Below the pieces are notes generated by a model. The model was not told where the DNA came from. It searched no databases and saw nothing but the letters and a program-made list of their open reading frames with translations. From assembly GCF_041262525.1 (NCBI RefSeq), contig NZ_JBGCCK010000029.1, positions 24,750-88,749 of the forward strand: DNA of 64,000 nucleotides. Direction: 5' to 3'. Of the stretch, positions 53,108 to 61,876 are shown in pieces. The stretch is from Streptacidiphilus sp041262525. Its GTDB lineage: Bacteria; Actinomycetota; Actinomycetes; Streptomycetales; Streptomycetaceae. The translations under genes and the position numbers were made by a program. Each line of letters starts with the position of its first letter. Within the stretch, counting starts at the first letter, position 1.

Positions 53108-54628
53108 ATGGAAGCACGGAGCGCAGCCCCTGCGGCCGGGCCGAGCTCGGGGGCAGCCGGGGACCCAAGGCGCTGGCTGATCCTCGCGGTCGTGTGCACC
53201 GCCTACCTCATGGTCGGCCTCGACCTGACCGTGGTGAACATTGCGCTTCCGTCGGCGCAGAATGCGCTGGGGTTCACGAACGCCGACAGGCAGTGGATCG
53301 TGACGGCGTACGCGCTGCCGTTCGGGAGCCTGCTGCTGTTCTGCGGGCGGCTGTCCGACCTGATCGGCCGTAAGCAGACCTTCCTGACCGGGCTGACCGG
53401 CTTCGCGGTCGCCTCCGCCGTCGGCGGCGCCGCGACCAACTTCGGAATGCTGGTAACGGCCCGTGCCTGCCAGGGAGCCTTCGCCGCGATGCTGGCACCG
53501 GCCGCCCTGGCCCTGCTGGCCACCACGTTCACCGACCCGAAGGAGAAGGGCAAGGCCTTCGGTATCTTCAGCGGGGTCGCGGCCAGCGGCACGGGCCTGG
53601 GGCTGATCGTGGGGGGTGCGCTGACCTCCACCCTGAGCTGGCGGTGGTGCCTGTACGTCAATCTGCTCTTCGCAGGAATCGCGCTCATCGGAGGCGCGCT
53701 GCTGCTGAAGAAGCAGCCCAAGACGGGCGCCCGGATGGACGTCCCGGGCGTGCTTGCCGCGTCGGGCGGGATGTTCTGTGTGGTCTACGGCCTGTCCAAC
53801 GCAGCGAGCCACAGCTGGGGCACGCCCTCGACGTGGGGCTTCCTCGCACTCGGCGGCGCGCTGCTGATCGCTTTCGCGGTCTGGCAGACGCGCGCCGCGC
53901 ATCCGCTGCTGCCGACCCGGGTCGTTCTCGACCGCAACCGCGGCGGCGCGTACCTCACCATGCTGATCGTCGGGACCGGCATGTTCGGTGTCATGCTGTT
54001 CCTCGTCTACTACATGCAGATCGACCTCGGTTACTCGGCCATCACCTCGGGTGTGGCGCTGCTGCCGATGATCGTGCTCACCGGCGTAGGAGCCAACGTC
54101 AGCGCCATCAAGTTGCTGCCGAAGTACGGCCCCAAGCCGTTGATCACCGGCGGCCTGCTGATGAGCGCGGCCGGCATGGGCTGGCTGACCACGATCGGCG
54201 TGCACTCCGGCTATGCGGCGCACCTGCTCGGGCCGCTCGCGCTCGTCGGTGCCGGCATGGGCCTGATCTACGGCGCGGCGCTGCGCACCGGCACCGCAGG
54301 GGTGGCACTACAGGACACGGGAATCGCCTCGGCGTCCGTCAGCACCGGCCAGCAGCTCGGCGGCGCCATCGGCACCGCACTGCTCAACACGGTCGCCGCC
54401 AGCGCCACCAGCAACTGGCTGGGCAGCCACGCGCAAGGACAGCCGACCCCGGCGCAGCTCCACCTCGCATCGATCCACGGCTACACCACGGTGTTCTGGT
54501 GGTGCACCGCGATCTTCGCCGCCGGCGCTGTCTTCTCCAGCCTGGTGCTGCGCCGCGGTCCGCTGCCCGCGCCCCCCGGCGCCCCCGCTGAGAAGCCGGT
54601 CGAGCAGGCCGAACCAGCACGATCCTGA
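53108..54628 (+). CDS. MFS exporter, DHA2 (14-helix) family
   Basis: The 506-aa protein has 14 hydrophobic segments, MVGLDLTVVNIALPSAQ in helix 1, the motif A-like GRLSDLIGRKQTFL and the motif C-like GVAASGTGLGLIVGGAL. It is a likely product exporter and resistance pump. Start ATG 53108 follows AAGGAG; ATG 53102 is also in frame. A terminator follows the gene. The paralogue at 19743 is only distantly similar. Confidence 0.88.
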   Translation: MEARSAAPAAGPSSGAAGDPRRWLILAVVCTAYLMVGLDLTVVNIALPSAQNALGFTNADRQWIVTAYALPFGSLLLFCGRLSDLIGRKQTFLTGLTGFAVASAVGGAATNFGMLVTARACQGAFAAMLAPAALALLATTFTDPKEKGKAFGIFSGVAASGTGLGLIVGGALTSTLSWRWCLYVNLLFAGIALIGGALLLKKQPKTGARMDVPGVLAASGGMFCVVYGLSNAASHSWGTPSTWGFLALGGALLIAFAVWQTRAAHPLLPTRVVLDRNRGGAYLTMLIVGTGMFGVMLFLVYYMQIDLGYSAITSGVALLPMIVLTGVGANVSAIKLLPKYGPKPLITGGLLMSAAGMGWLTTIGVHSGYAAHLLGPLALVGAGMGLIYGAALRTGTAGVALQDTGIASASVSTGQQLGGAIGTALLNTVAASATSNWLGSHAQGQPTPAQLHLASIHGYTTVFWWCTAIFAAGAVFSSLVLRRGPLPAPPGAPAEKPVEQAEPARS

Positions 54629-54656
54629 CGCGCGTCAAGCCCAGACCCGCGGGTCC

Positions 54657-54700
54657 GGTGTTCGGCGATGGCCCGGGTGACCCGGTCATCGCCGAACACC
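54657..54700. terminator. Hairpin terminator after the MFS gene
   Basis: GGTGTTCGGCGATG (54657-54670) pairs perfectly with CATCGCCGAACACC (54687-54700). The 16-nt loop contains its own CCGGGT/ACCCGG pairing, giving a long nested hairpin 28 bp after the MFS stop. Confidence 0.75.
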
Positions 54701-54881
54701 CCGGCTTGGTCGTTCCCGTCGTCACGTACGGCAGCGGCGGCCGCGTATTGATGACGCGTCGAACCACATCACGATCGCGGTGGCCAAACTGCCCGCGGGC
54801 GCCTCTAGCCCGCGGACCAGCAGCGAAGTACACCCGCACAGCCAACTAGCTGCCGAATCTTCAACGACAAGGAACACGACC

Positions 54882-56300
54882 ATGGCCAAGCCCGGACCCT
54901 TCGACCTCGACAGCGGCAACTTCTACCGAGACCTGATCGGCGCGGCCGGCGACACGTCCGGGCGGGAGCAGACCATCGGGCCCAAGGACGTCTCCATCAT
55001 CATCTGGATCCAAGCCGTTCTGCAGACCGCGTGGTTCGACGCACTGGCGCCCTATCACCCGACCGCGGTCGGCGTGCACTCCCGGATCGGCCGCCGCCCC
55101 GCCGAGGAGTCCGCCACCAACAGGAACAAGAACATCGCCGCCCTGCACGCCTCTTACCAGGTGGTGAAAGCCACGTATCCGGAGCGGGCGCACGTCATGG
55201 GGCAACTGCTGACCTTCATCGGCTTGGACCCCGACGACGAGTCGGAGGACCAGACCACTGCGGTCGGCATCGGCAACACAGCCGGCAAGGCCGCCCTCAA
55301 GGCCCGCGAGCGGGACGGCATGAACTTCCTCGGTGACGAGGGCCGCGCGTACAACGGCCAGCCCTACGACGACTACACCGGCTATCAGCCCGTCAACACC
55401 GCCTATGAACTGGTCGACCCCTCGCGCTGGCAGCCGGCGATCGGCCCTCACGCGCGCCGCATCGGTGGCGGGACGGGCGACAAGGGCGTCTTCAACGTCC
55501 AGCAGTTCGTCACCCCGCAGCTGCGGCTGGCCAAGGCCTACACCTTCGGGGACCCCGGCCAGTTCAAGCTTGCCCCGCCCGAGCACCTCGACCACACCAA
55601 CCCCCGCGAGTACAAGCGCTCGGTGGACGAGGTCCTTGAGGCGTCGGCCGGACTCACCGACGAGCAGAAGGTGAAGACGGAGTTCTTCGACAACACCTAC
55701 CTGGGCATCCTCCAGTCGACGAAGGCCGCCGCCATGGCCCACGATCTGGACCTGGACGGCTGGGTCCACCTGCTCTTCACAAGCTCCGTGGCTCAGCTCG
55801 ACGGGCTGATCGCCGCCTGGCACCAGAAGCACGAGTACGACGCCGTGCGGCCGTTCAGCGCGATCAAGCACGTGTACGGCAGCAACCCGGTGACCGCCTG
55901 GGGTGGACCCGGCAAGGGGACGGTCGACGACATCCCCGCCGACCAGTGGGCCAGCTATCTGCCCGCAGGGGACGACCCTGACTACCCTTGCGGCGCCACG
56001 ACGCTCTGCGCCGCACAGGCGCAGGCTGCGCGGCGCTTCCTCGGCGACGACGTCCTGGACTGGACGCATCCGGTCCCCGCCGGTTCGACGCTGACGGAGC
56101 CGGGGATCACTCCCGCCGAGGACATCGCGCTGCGCTACGCGACCTGGACCGACTTCGAAAAGGACTGCGCTGGCAGCCGCGTGTGGGCCGGCGTGCACTT
56201 CAAGGCGACGGCTGAGACGTCCCTTGAGTTCGGTGTGCAGTTCGGCGACCGAGCCTACGAGTACGTGCAACGGCACATCAACGGCGACGTCGAGGACTGA
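54882..56300 (+). CDS. Vanadium-dependent haloperoxidase homologue without the acid-base histidine
   Basis: The 472-aa protein belongs to the VHPO/PAP2 family. Vanadate ligands are kept in KHEYDAVRP (K316, R323) and SRVWAGVH (R433, H439). The central motif, normally PSGH, reads YPCGATT: Ser is Cys370 and the acid-base His is Ala372. In napyradiomycin, naphterpin and merochlorin pathways VHPOs drive chlorination, cyclisation or rearrangement of prenylated naphthoquinones. This homologue is unlikely to oxidise halide, but may still bind substrate or catalyse a non-redox rearrangement. ATG 54882 follows AAGGAACACG. Confidence 0.82.
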   Translation: MAKPGPFDLDSGNFYRDLIGAAGDTSGREQTIGPKDVSIIIWIQAVLQTAWFDALAPYHPTAVGVHSRIGRRPAEESATNRNKNIAALHASYQVVKATYPERAHVMGQLLTFIGLDPDDESEDQTTAVGIGNTAGKAALKARERDGMNFLGDEGRAYNGQPYDDYTGYQPVNTAYELVDPSRWQPAIGPHARRIGGGTGDKGVFNVQQFVTPQLRLAKAYTFGDPGQFKLAPPEHLDHTNPREYKRSVDEVLEASAGLTDEQKVKTEFFDNTYLGILQSTKAAAMAHDLDLDGWVHLLFTSSVAQLDGLIAAWHQKHEYDAVRPFSAIKHVYGSNPVTAWGGPGKGTVDDIPADQWASYLPAGDDPDYPCGATTLCAAQAQAARRFLGDDVLDWTHPVPAGSTLTEPGITPAEDIALRYATWTDFEKDCAGSRVWAGVHFKATAETSLEFGVQFGDRAYEYVQRHINGDVED

Positions 56301-56568
56301 CCCCGCAGCGCCAGGACGCGCCGCCGCCTGCGCGACAAGGCGGCGGCGCCGGTCCGGCGTGTTCACGCCGAACAGCAGGCCGGCGGGTACCGACACCTTC
56401 CCCGGGCCGACCCCCGGCCGCCGACAGTCGGCCCTGTCAGGTCGTCCATCCAGCCGAATCCCGCGGGCGCGTACCCGCCCCTCCGGTATGTGCCGCCGCA
56501 CCCGGCGGGGAACCGCACCGCACACCGGAGCAGGAGACAACCGGAACCGACCGAAGGGAAGCGGAGTG

Positions 56569-56856
56569 ATGGGTGCTGCTATGCCTAACCCGAAGCCGCA
56601 CGCGCGCAAGGCCGAGATCGCGTCCCGGGCCTGGGCCGAGGCCCTCTCCATGTCCTGCGCCGTTCCCGGCTCCGCCCACCGCCCGTCCGGCGAACTGGCA
56701 GCCGCCGCCCTGCGAGCACACGGCGCGCTGTCGGCAGGCCTCGGGCAGTGCGTCCCCTTCACCGGGCTGGGGCCAGGCGGCGGCGGGGTGCGCGGGCTCG
56801 CCGCCTTCCTCGCCGTGTATGCCGGCGAGCAGGAGCAGCAGGGGGAGTTGGCGTGA
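56569..56856 (+). CDS. Hypothetical 95-aa protein
   Basis: ATG 56569, with AAGGGAAGCGGAG upstream, opens 95 codons ending in a GTGA overlap with a sigma-factor fragment. The protein is Ala/Gly-rich with EIASRAWAEALSMSCAVPG and AFLAVYAGEQEQQGELA. I do not recognise a family. The coupling to the next frame supports translation, but the low-complexity composition keeps confidence modest. Confidence 0.45.
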   Translation: MGAAMPNPKPHARKAEIASRAWAEALSMSCAVPGSAHRPSGELAAAALRAHGALSAGLGQCVPFTGLGPGGGGVRGLAAFLAVYAGEQEQQGELA

Positions 56857-57080
56857 GCCGGATCGAAGAGTTCGAGGAGTCGCGGCCACTGCTGTTGTCG
56901 ATTGCCTACCGGATCCTGGGCCCCGCCGGCGAGGTCGATGACGCGGTGCACGAGGCCTGGCTGTGCTACGAGGCCCTTCCCACAGAGCCCGCTTCGAGCA
57001 GGGCGTTCCTGTCGGCCTTGGTCGCTCGCATCGCGCTCGACCGCTGGAGACGACCGCGGCAGGCCCCGGTCAGCCGGTGA
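56853..57080 (+). pseudogene. Truncated SigJ-like ECF sigma factor (region 2 only)
   Basis: The 75-codon frame from GTG 56853 matches the N-terminus of SigJ-type extracytoplasmic sigma factors: FEESRPLLLSIAYRILG, EVDDAVHEAWL and AFLSALVARIALDRWRR. It stops before the linker, region 4 and the usual SnoaL-like tail. It overlaps the convergent DoxX gene by 11 bp, so the rest was apparently lost when that gene was placed here. It is most likely non-functional. Confidence 0.65.
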
Positions 57081-57450
57081 AGGACTCGGGGCCGAAGCGG
57101 CCCCAGGCCACAAACACCGCCAGGGCCAGGTAGACAAGGTCCACCACCACTGCCGCCTCGTGACGGCGGAGGCGTGTGATGACCGCGCCGGCCATCAGCA
57201 ACGCCGCACCGACGGCAGCCAGCGGCACCAGAACAGGCGCGATGTCGAGCGTGGCGGGCAGGAGCAGGCCCACCGCGGCGAGGAGTTCGACGGCTCCGAT
57301 GGCCCTGACCGAGCCGGCGCTGAAATCCTCGACCCAACCCCCGGCGGGGTAGGCGGCCAGCTTCTCCTTGGGAATGAGCAGCTTGGTGGTACTGGCGGTG
57401 AGGAAGACAACAGCCAGCAGCCCGGCGACGATCCACAGCGCGAGGTTCAC
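57070..57450 (-). CDS. DoxX-like small membrane protein
   Basis: The 126-aa protein has about four membrane helices (VNLALWIVAGLLAVVFLTAS, LLAAVGLLLPATLDIAPVLV, and two more) and the family features STTKLLIPKEKL and GRFGPESF. DoxX-like proteins are small quinone-associated or redox membrane proteins of unclear role. GTG 57450 with AAGGAGAAACCTC is the start. A frameshifted second copy lies at 29932-30245 inside the biosynthetic genes. Confidence 0.8.
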   Translation of the reverse strand: MNLALWIVAGLLAVVFLTASTTKLLIPKEKLAAYPAGGWVEDFSAGSVRAIGAVELLAAVGLLLPATLDIAPVLVPLAAVGAALLMAGAVITRLRRHEAAVVVDLVYLALAVFVAWGRFGPESFTG

Positions 57451-57853
57451 GAGGTTTCTCCTTGAAGAGGTGTAGAGCACCGCGGCCTCCCGCCAGGCCG
57501 CGACCAAGGTCAGGCGCGTGAAGGTGTCCCTGACCGGTGTACGGACTCCCTCCCCGGGGCCGTACGGGTGAACGTCCTGGCGTGACCGTGCAGGCGGCCG
57601 TGACCGCTGGAGGGCCGTGCGCCGCGCGACGGGAGAGTAGCCACACCGCAGCGGCTGCCAGACAGCAGAGTGCCCGCCGGCACCCCTCAGCGCATCAGAA
57701 TCCCGACGCGTTCATCCGTATGCGGGTAGGGCCGTTCAGGTGTACGCCGACACACCGCCCTCCAACAGCAAGCAGAGCACGTCACAACGCGCTGCCTCTT
57801 TCTGAGCCGGCCGCGACTGCTGCAACCACTCTCCCCGGACGAAAGGTTCCGCC
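57451..57853. other. Divergent promoter region between DoxX and the AAHS carrier
   Basis: This 400-bp stretch has no gene that I can support. It presumably contains the two divergent promoters. I see no clear repeats or hairpins. Confidence 0.4.
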
Positions 57854-59254
57854 ATGACTACGGATGTCTCGGCAATGTTGAGTCCGCAAGACTTCATCGA
57901 CCAGAATCCGATGAGCCGCCGACAGTGGCGCATCGTGGTGTTGGGCCTGCTCATGATGGTTGCCGAAGGACTCGACTCCACCGTCGTCGCCCTCGTCTAT
58001 CCCAAGATCGTCAAGGAGTGGGGGACACCCCTTGCGACAGTGACCGCCACCGTCGCGTTGGGCGTGCTGGCGATGGTCGTCGGCGGCGTGGCCGTCGGTC
58101 CGCTCGCCGACCGGTACGGGCGCAAAGTCGTCGCGGTCGCAGGCATCTCCGTGTTCGGCCTGGGCACGGCTTGCATGGGACTCGCGCACAATATCGGCGC
58201 CTTCGCCGGGTTGCGGATCGCGGCGTGCCTGGGGCTCGGTGCGGTCCTCCCGGCCGTGCTGGCTCTTGTCGCGGACTGGACTCCGGTCAAGCGCAGAAGC
58301 CAGACGGTCACGCTGGCCTTTGCAGGCGTAGCGGTCGGAACCACCGTCGGCGGAATTCTCGCCTCGGCCCTCATTCCCGCGTACGGCTGGCCCACGCTGA
58401 TGGGTGTGTGCGGGCTCGCTCCCCTCCTGCTGATCCCGGCGATCGTCCTGTTCGTCCCGGAGTCCGTGAGCGTGCTCGCCGCCCGCAGGCAGTCGGTGTC
58501 CGATGTGCGAAATGCCCTCTGCGCCGTCAGACCGGACCAGGACCTGTCGGGCGTGGTCCTGGACCAGTCCGCAGTGCGGCGTCGCCCGCGGTCGGCGACG
58601 CGGGTCATCCTGTCCAGGGATTTCGCTCTCACCACGGTCTTGCTGTGGCTGTGCTTCTTCGTGGGCCTGGGAGTCGTGTTCGTGATCCTCAGTTACCTGC
58701 CGCTGCTGGTCGAGCGCATGGGTCTGACGACCGCACAGGCCGGAGCGGCCATCGCGGTGTTCGGGGGAGCCAGCCTGGTGGGAGAGCTCGCCGTGGCATT
58801 CGCTCTCAAGCGGTTCGATCGGTTCCGAGTGCTGGCAGCGCTGTGGGCGCTTGGCGTGTTCGGCCTCGGTGCAGCTGCGCTGTGGGCTGTGCAGTTCGCC
58901 GCGCTGCTCGTTGCGGCATTCGTCCTCGGGCTCTGCCTTCCGGCGGCGAACGCCGCGCTGCAGGCGGTGGCCGCAGTCGCCTACTCGCCGTCCGCGCGCG
59001 CCACGGGAGTGAGCTGGGCGAACGGCATGGGTCGGCTGGGCGCCCTGGCCAGCGGCCTGTTCGGCGGCATGATGGTCCAAGCACACTGGACCTTGGCCAC
59101 GGTCCTCCTCGTCCTGACCGTGCCTGTCGGGCTCGGCATCCTGGCCACCCTGACGCTGCACGCCCGGAGCCGAGGGGACCGGGCCGAGCCGTATTCCGGC
59201 CCGCGGCCGCTTCCGGCACCCGCTCCCGAGGGGTCTGTACCGTCATCGGTGTAA
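57854..59254 (+). CDS. MFS carrier, aromatic acid:H+ symporter (AAHS)-like
   Basis: The 466-aa protein has 12 membrane segments. The AAHS hallmarks are an N-terminal helix with LDSTVVALVYPKI (an Asp in helix 1), GPLADRYGRKVV between helices 2 and 3, and an extended central loop. Relatives (PcaK, MhpT) import aromatic acids, but in actinomycete clusters they can act on products. It is flanked by decayed genes, so its tie to the pathway is uncertain. Confidence 0.85.
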   Translation: MTTDVSAMLSPQDFIDQNPMSRRQWRIVVLGLLMMVAEGLDSTVVALVYPKIVKEWGTPLATVTATVALGVLAMVVGGVAVGPLADRYGRKVVAVAGISVFGLGTACMGLAHNIGAFAGLRIAACLGLGAVLPAVLALVADWTPVKRRSQTVTLAFAGVAVGTTVGGILASALIPAYGWPTLMGVCGLAPLLLIPAIVLFVPESVSVLAARRQSVSDVRNALCAVRPDQDLSGVVLDQSAVRRRPRSATRVILSRDFALTTVLLWLCFFVGLGVVFVILSYLPLLVERMGLTTAQAGAAIAVFGGASLVGELAVAFALKRFDRFRVLAALWALGVFGLGAAALWAVQFAALLVAAFVLGLCLPAANAALQAVAAVAYSPSARATGVSWANGMGRLGALASGLFGGMMVQAHWTLATVLLVLTVPVGLGILATLTLHARSRGDRAEPYSGPRPLPAPAPEGSVPSSV

Positions 59255-59332
59255 CTCCCCGATCACGCGTCGAGTCTGCCGTCACCGCCGAGAGGAACGA
59301 CGCGGCTCAGGTCTCGCAGGCTCGGGTCGAGG

Positions 59333-60147
59333 TTACCGATCTTCCTGCTCGAGCTTGCCGTGGGCCAGCCGGTGGGCGTAGACCTGCTGGAGGATCTGGT
59401 GGAAGCCCTGGCCGAAGAGCACCCGCAGGGGCGGGTTGTCGGAGTCGACGATCTCGAGGAGTGCCTGGGCCGCGGCGGCCGGGTCGCCGGCGGGCTGCTT
59501 TCCCATGACTCCGGCGAGGCGCTGGCGGAGGCCGTCATAGATCGGGTTGGCCACGGCCGTGTGACCGTTGGCAAGCGGATCCGGGTTCTTGCCGGACCCG
59601 GTGGCGAAGCCGGCGGGCTCGACCACGGTCACCTGGACACCGAAGTCAGCGACCTCCTGGGCGAGGGTTTCATTCAGGGCTTCGAGGGCCCACTTGGAGG
59701 CCTGGTATGCGCCGCCGAGCGGCACGGCGATGAGCCCGGCGACTGAGGACATCTGAATGATGTGACCCGCGCCTGCTCGCGCAGGAAGGGTAGCGCGGCC
59801 TGCAGCACCCACACCGCGCCGAACAGGTTGGTCTCGAACTGGTCGCGCAGTTGCTTCTCGGTCAGCTCCTCGATCGCGCCGATCCGGGTGTAGCCCGCGT
59901 TGTTCACGATGACGTCAAGTCGGCCGAGGTGTTCCTTGGCCCGCGTCACGCTTTGGAAGACGGCCATCCTGTCGGTCACGTCCAGCTCGAGAGAGCACCG
60001 CGTCGCCATAGGCGCCGACCAACTCATCAAGGCTTCCGGCGTCCGGGCGGTCGCGGCCACTTGGTCGCCGCGAGACAGCGCGGCCTCGACGAAGCTGCGA
60101 CCCAGACCGCGCGACGAACCGGTGACGAACCAGACCTTGCTCGTGAT
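59333..60147 (-). pseudogene. Multiply frameshifted short-chain dehydrogenase
   Basis: Reading from the right, the SDR match starts at ITSKVWFVTGSSRGLG, where an ATC (60147) stands in place of a start codon. After TARTPEAL it shifts frame to DELVGAYGDAVL, shifts back to LELDVTDRMAVFQ and runs through VNNAGYTRIGA to ALPFLREQ. A third shift leads to GHIIQMSSVAGLIAVPLGG and YQASKWALEALNE (the YxxxK motif), ending at 59333. At least three frameshifts and no start make this a clear pseudogene. Confidence 0.85.
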
Positions 60148-60520
60148 GGCTTCCGTTCTGTCGTTCCTGGCTCTCGAACACGAGACGCCGACGCCCCGTT
60201 CCCTGTGACACGCGCGGCTACGTGTCGGGTGCCGTACACAGTCCACGGGGATGCGCTCACTGCACTGCTGTGCAATGACTCCAGTGCCTGACCCGCAGAT
60301 GGGAAGTGTCGGCAACTCGCGTCGGGAATCAGCAGAAGCACGCCCTGGCGCGGCCCGGTGTCTACCGCGGCCATATCCAGGTCGACACCGCGAGCGGCGT
60401 GAAGGCGACCTCCTGGGTCAGGAGCCGTGCCCGCACAGCCGCTCGGGCTCGTCGCGTTCTGACTGTGGTGAACCCGCCGGGTCGACTCCAGTCCTTGGTC
60501 TCCGTCCGGGCCGGCCGCGA
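60148..60520. other. Gap between SDR remnant and antiporter
   Basis: About 370 bp with no supported gene on either strand. It lies upstream of the SDR remnant and downstream of the antiporter gene, both on the minus strand. I see no structure worth naming. Confidence 0.4.
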
Positions 60521-61786
60521 TCAGGAGAAGGCTTCAGCGGCGTGAGCCGGCTCAGGTTGTGTCTGCGCATCCCAGGCGGGGACTCCCACGGGCTTGCGGA
60601 GCACGATCGTCAGCAGCGGGCCGGTCATTGCCGTGGTTAGAACCGCCATGGCGACCATCAGAGAGTACAGCTTGCCGTCCAGCAACCCTAGTTGCAGGCC
60701 GACACCCAGGATGATCAGTTCGGTGAGTCCTCGGGTGTTCATCAGCGTGGCCAGGGCGGCGGCCGAGCGGCCCGGCATCCCCTGGCTGCGCGCGCCCACG
60801 TACGTGCCGCCGAACTTGCCGGCCACGGCGACGACAAGGATCGCGCCGAAGTCCGCCAGCTGGCTCGGGCCGAGGCCGCTCAGGTTGACATTGAAACCGG
60901 CCACCACGAAGTAGAGAGGCATCAGGAAACCGGTGATCTGCGTGGTGCGTTCATGGATCGTGGAGCGCAGTACCGTCGCACCCTCCCGCGGCATCACCAC
61001 GCCGAACAGGAACGCCCCGAAGATGTAGTGCAGGTTCATCGCCTCGGTGGCAGCCCCGCACAGCAGCGCTCCGGTGAACACGATGGCGAGCTGCCCGGGA
61101 CCGAGCGGCCCGGCGACGCCGCCCGGCAGCAGGATCCGACGCAGCAGCGGCCGACCCCCGAGGACCAGCACGGCGACGAAGGGCACTATCAGCGCCACAC
61201 GCCAGTGTCCCGAGCCGCCGCCGGCAGCCGCCTGAACCCCGGCGAGCGCGACCCAGGCGACCACGTCCACCACCGCGGCCGACGCCAGCGCCAGTCCGCC
61301 CAGCGAAGTGGTGGAGATCCGCCGGTCGGACAGGATCCGCGCCAGCACGGGAAAGGCGGTCACTGACACCGAGAGCCCGATGAACACGGTGAACGCGGTG
61401 ACGTTGTGGCTGGGGTGGTCCCGCAGCAGGTAGACGGCCAGACCGATCCCCAGCAGGAACGGCACCAAGGTGGAGCCGATCGCGGCGCCCGCGCTCACCC
61501 GGCCGGTGCTGCGCAGCGCCTGGTGTTCGATCTCCAGGCCGATCGTGAACATGAACAGGGCGACTCCGACCGACGCCAGTGCCGTAAGCAACGGCCGTAC
61601 GTCGGAGGGGAAGAGCGTATGGGCAAGGCTTCCGCCGAACAGTGTGGGGCCCAGTGCGATACCCGCCAGGATCTCCCCGACCACGGGTGGTTGGCCGATC
61701 CGCACTGCCAGGGTTCCGAGTCCGCGGGCGAGCAGGAGTATCAACGTGAGGTCGAGAAAGAGCATCTCGATCTGATGGCTTTGCAT
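60521..61786 (-). CDS. CPA2-type cation/proton antiporter
   Basis: The 421-aa protein has about 12 membrane helices and the CPA2 features QPPVVGEILAGIALGPTL, TIGLEIEHQALRSTGR, LSVSVTAFPVLARIL, LASAAVVDVVAWV and NTRGLTELIILG. It exchanges Na+ or K+ for H+. Similar antiporters occur in natural product clusters (for example next to ionophore genes), but it may simply be a flanking gene. ATG 61786 has GGGAGG upstream. Confidence 0.88.
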   Translation of the reverse strand: MQSHQIEMLFLDLTLILLLARGLGTLAVRIGQPPVVGEILAGIALGPTLFGGSLAHTLFPSDVRPLLTALASVGVALFMFTIGLEIEHQALRSTGRVSAGAAIGSTLVPFLLGIGLAVYLLRDHPSHNVTAFTVFIGLSVSVTAFPVLARILSDRRISTTSLGGLALASAAVVDVVAWVALAGVQAAAGGGSGHWRVALIVPFVAVLVLGGRPLLRRILLPGGVAGPLGPGQLAIVFTGALLCGAATEAMNLHYIFGAFLFGVVMPREGATVLRSTIHERTTQITGFLMPLYFVVAGFNVNLSGLGPSQLADFGAILVVAVAGKFGGTYVGARSQGMPGRSAAALATLMNTRGLTELIILGVGLQLGLLDGKLYSLMVAMAVLTTAMTGPLLTIVLRKPVGVPAWDAQTQPEPAHAAEAFS

Positions 61787-61876
61787 TTCCAGACCCTCCC
61801 GTGCGGCAGTCGCTCCGTTCACTGCGACTGCCGCACCCTCAATTCCGTCCGACTGTCCCGTCCGGAAGCCCGAGCG

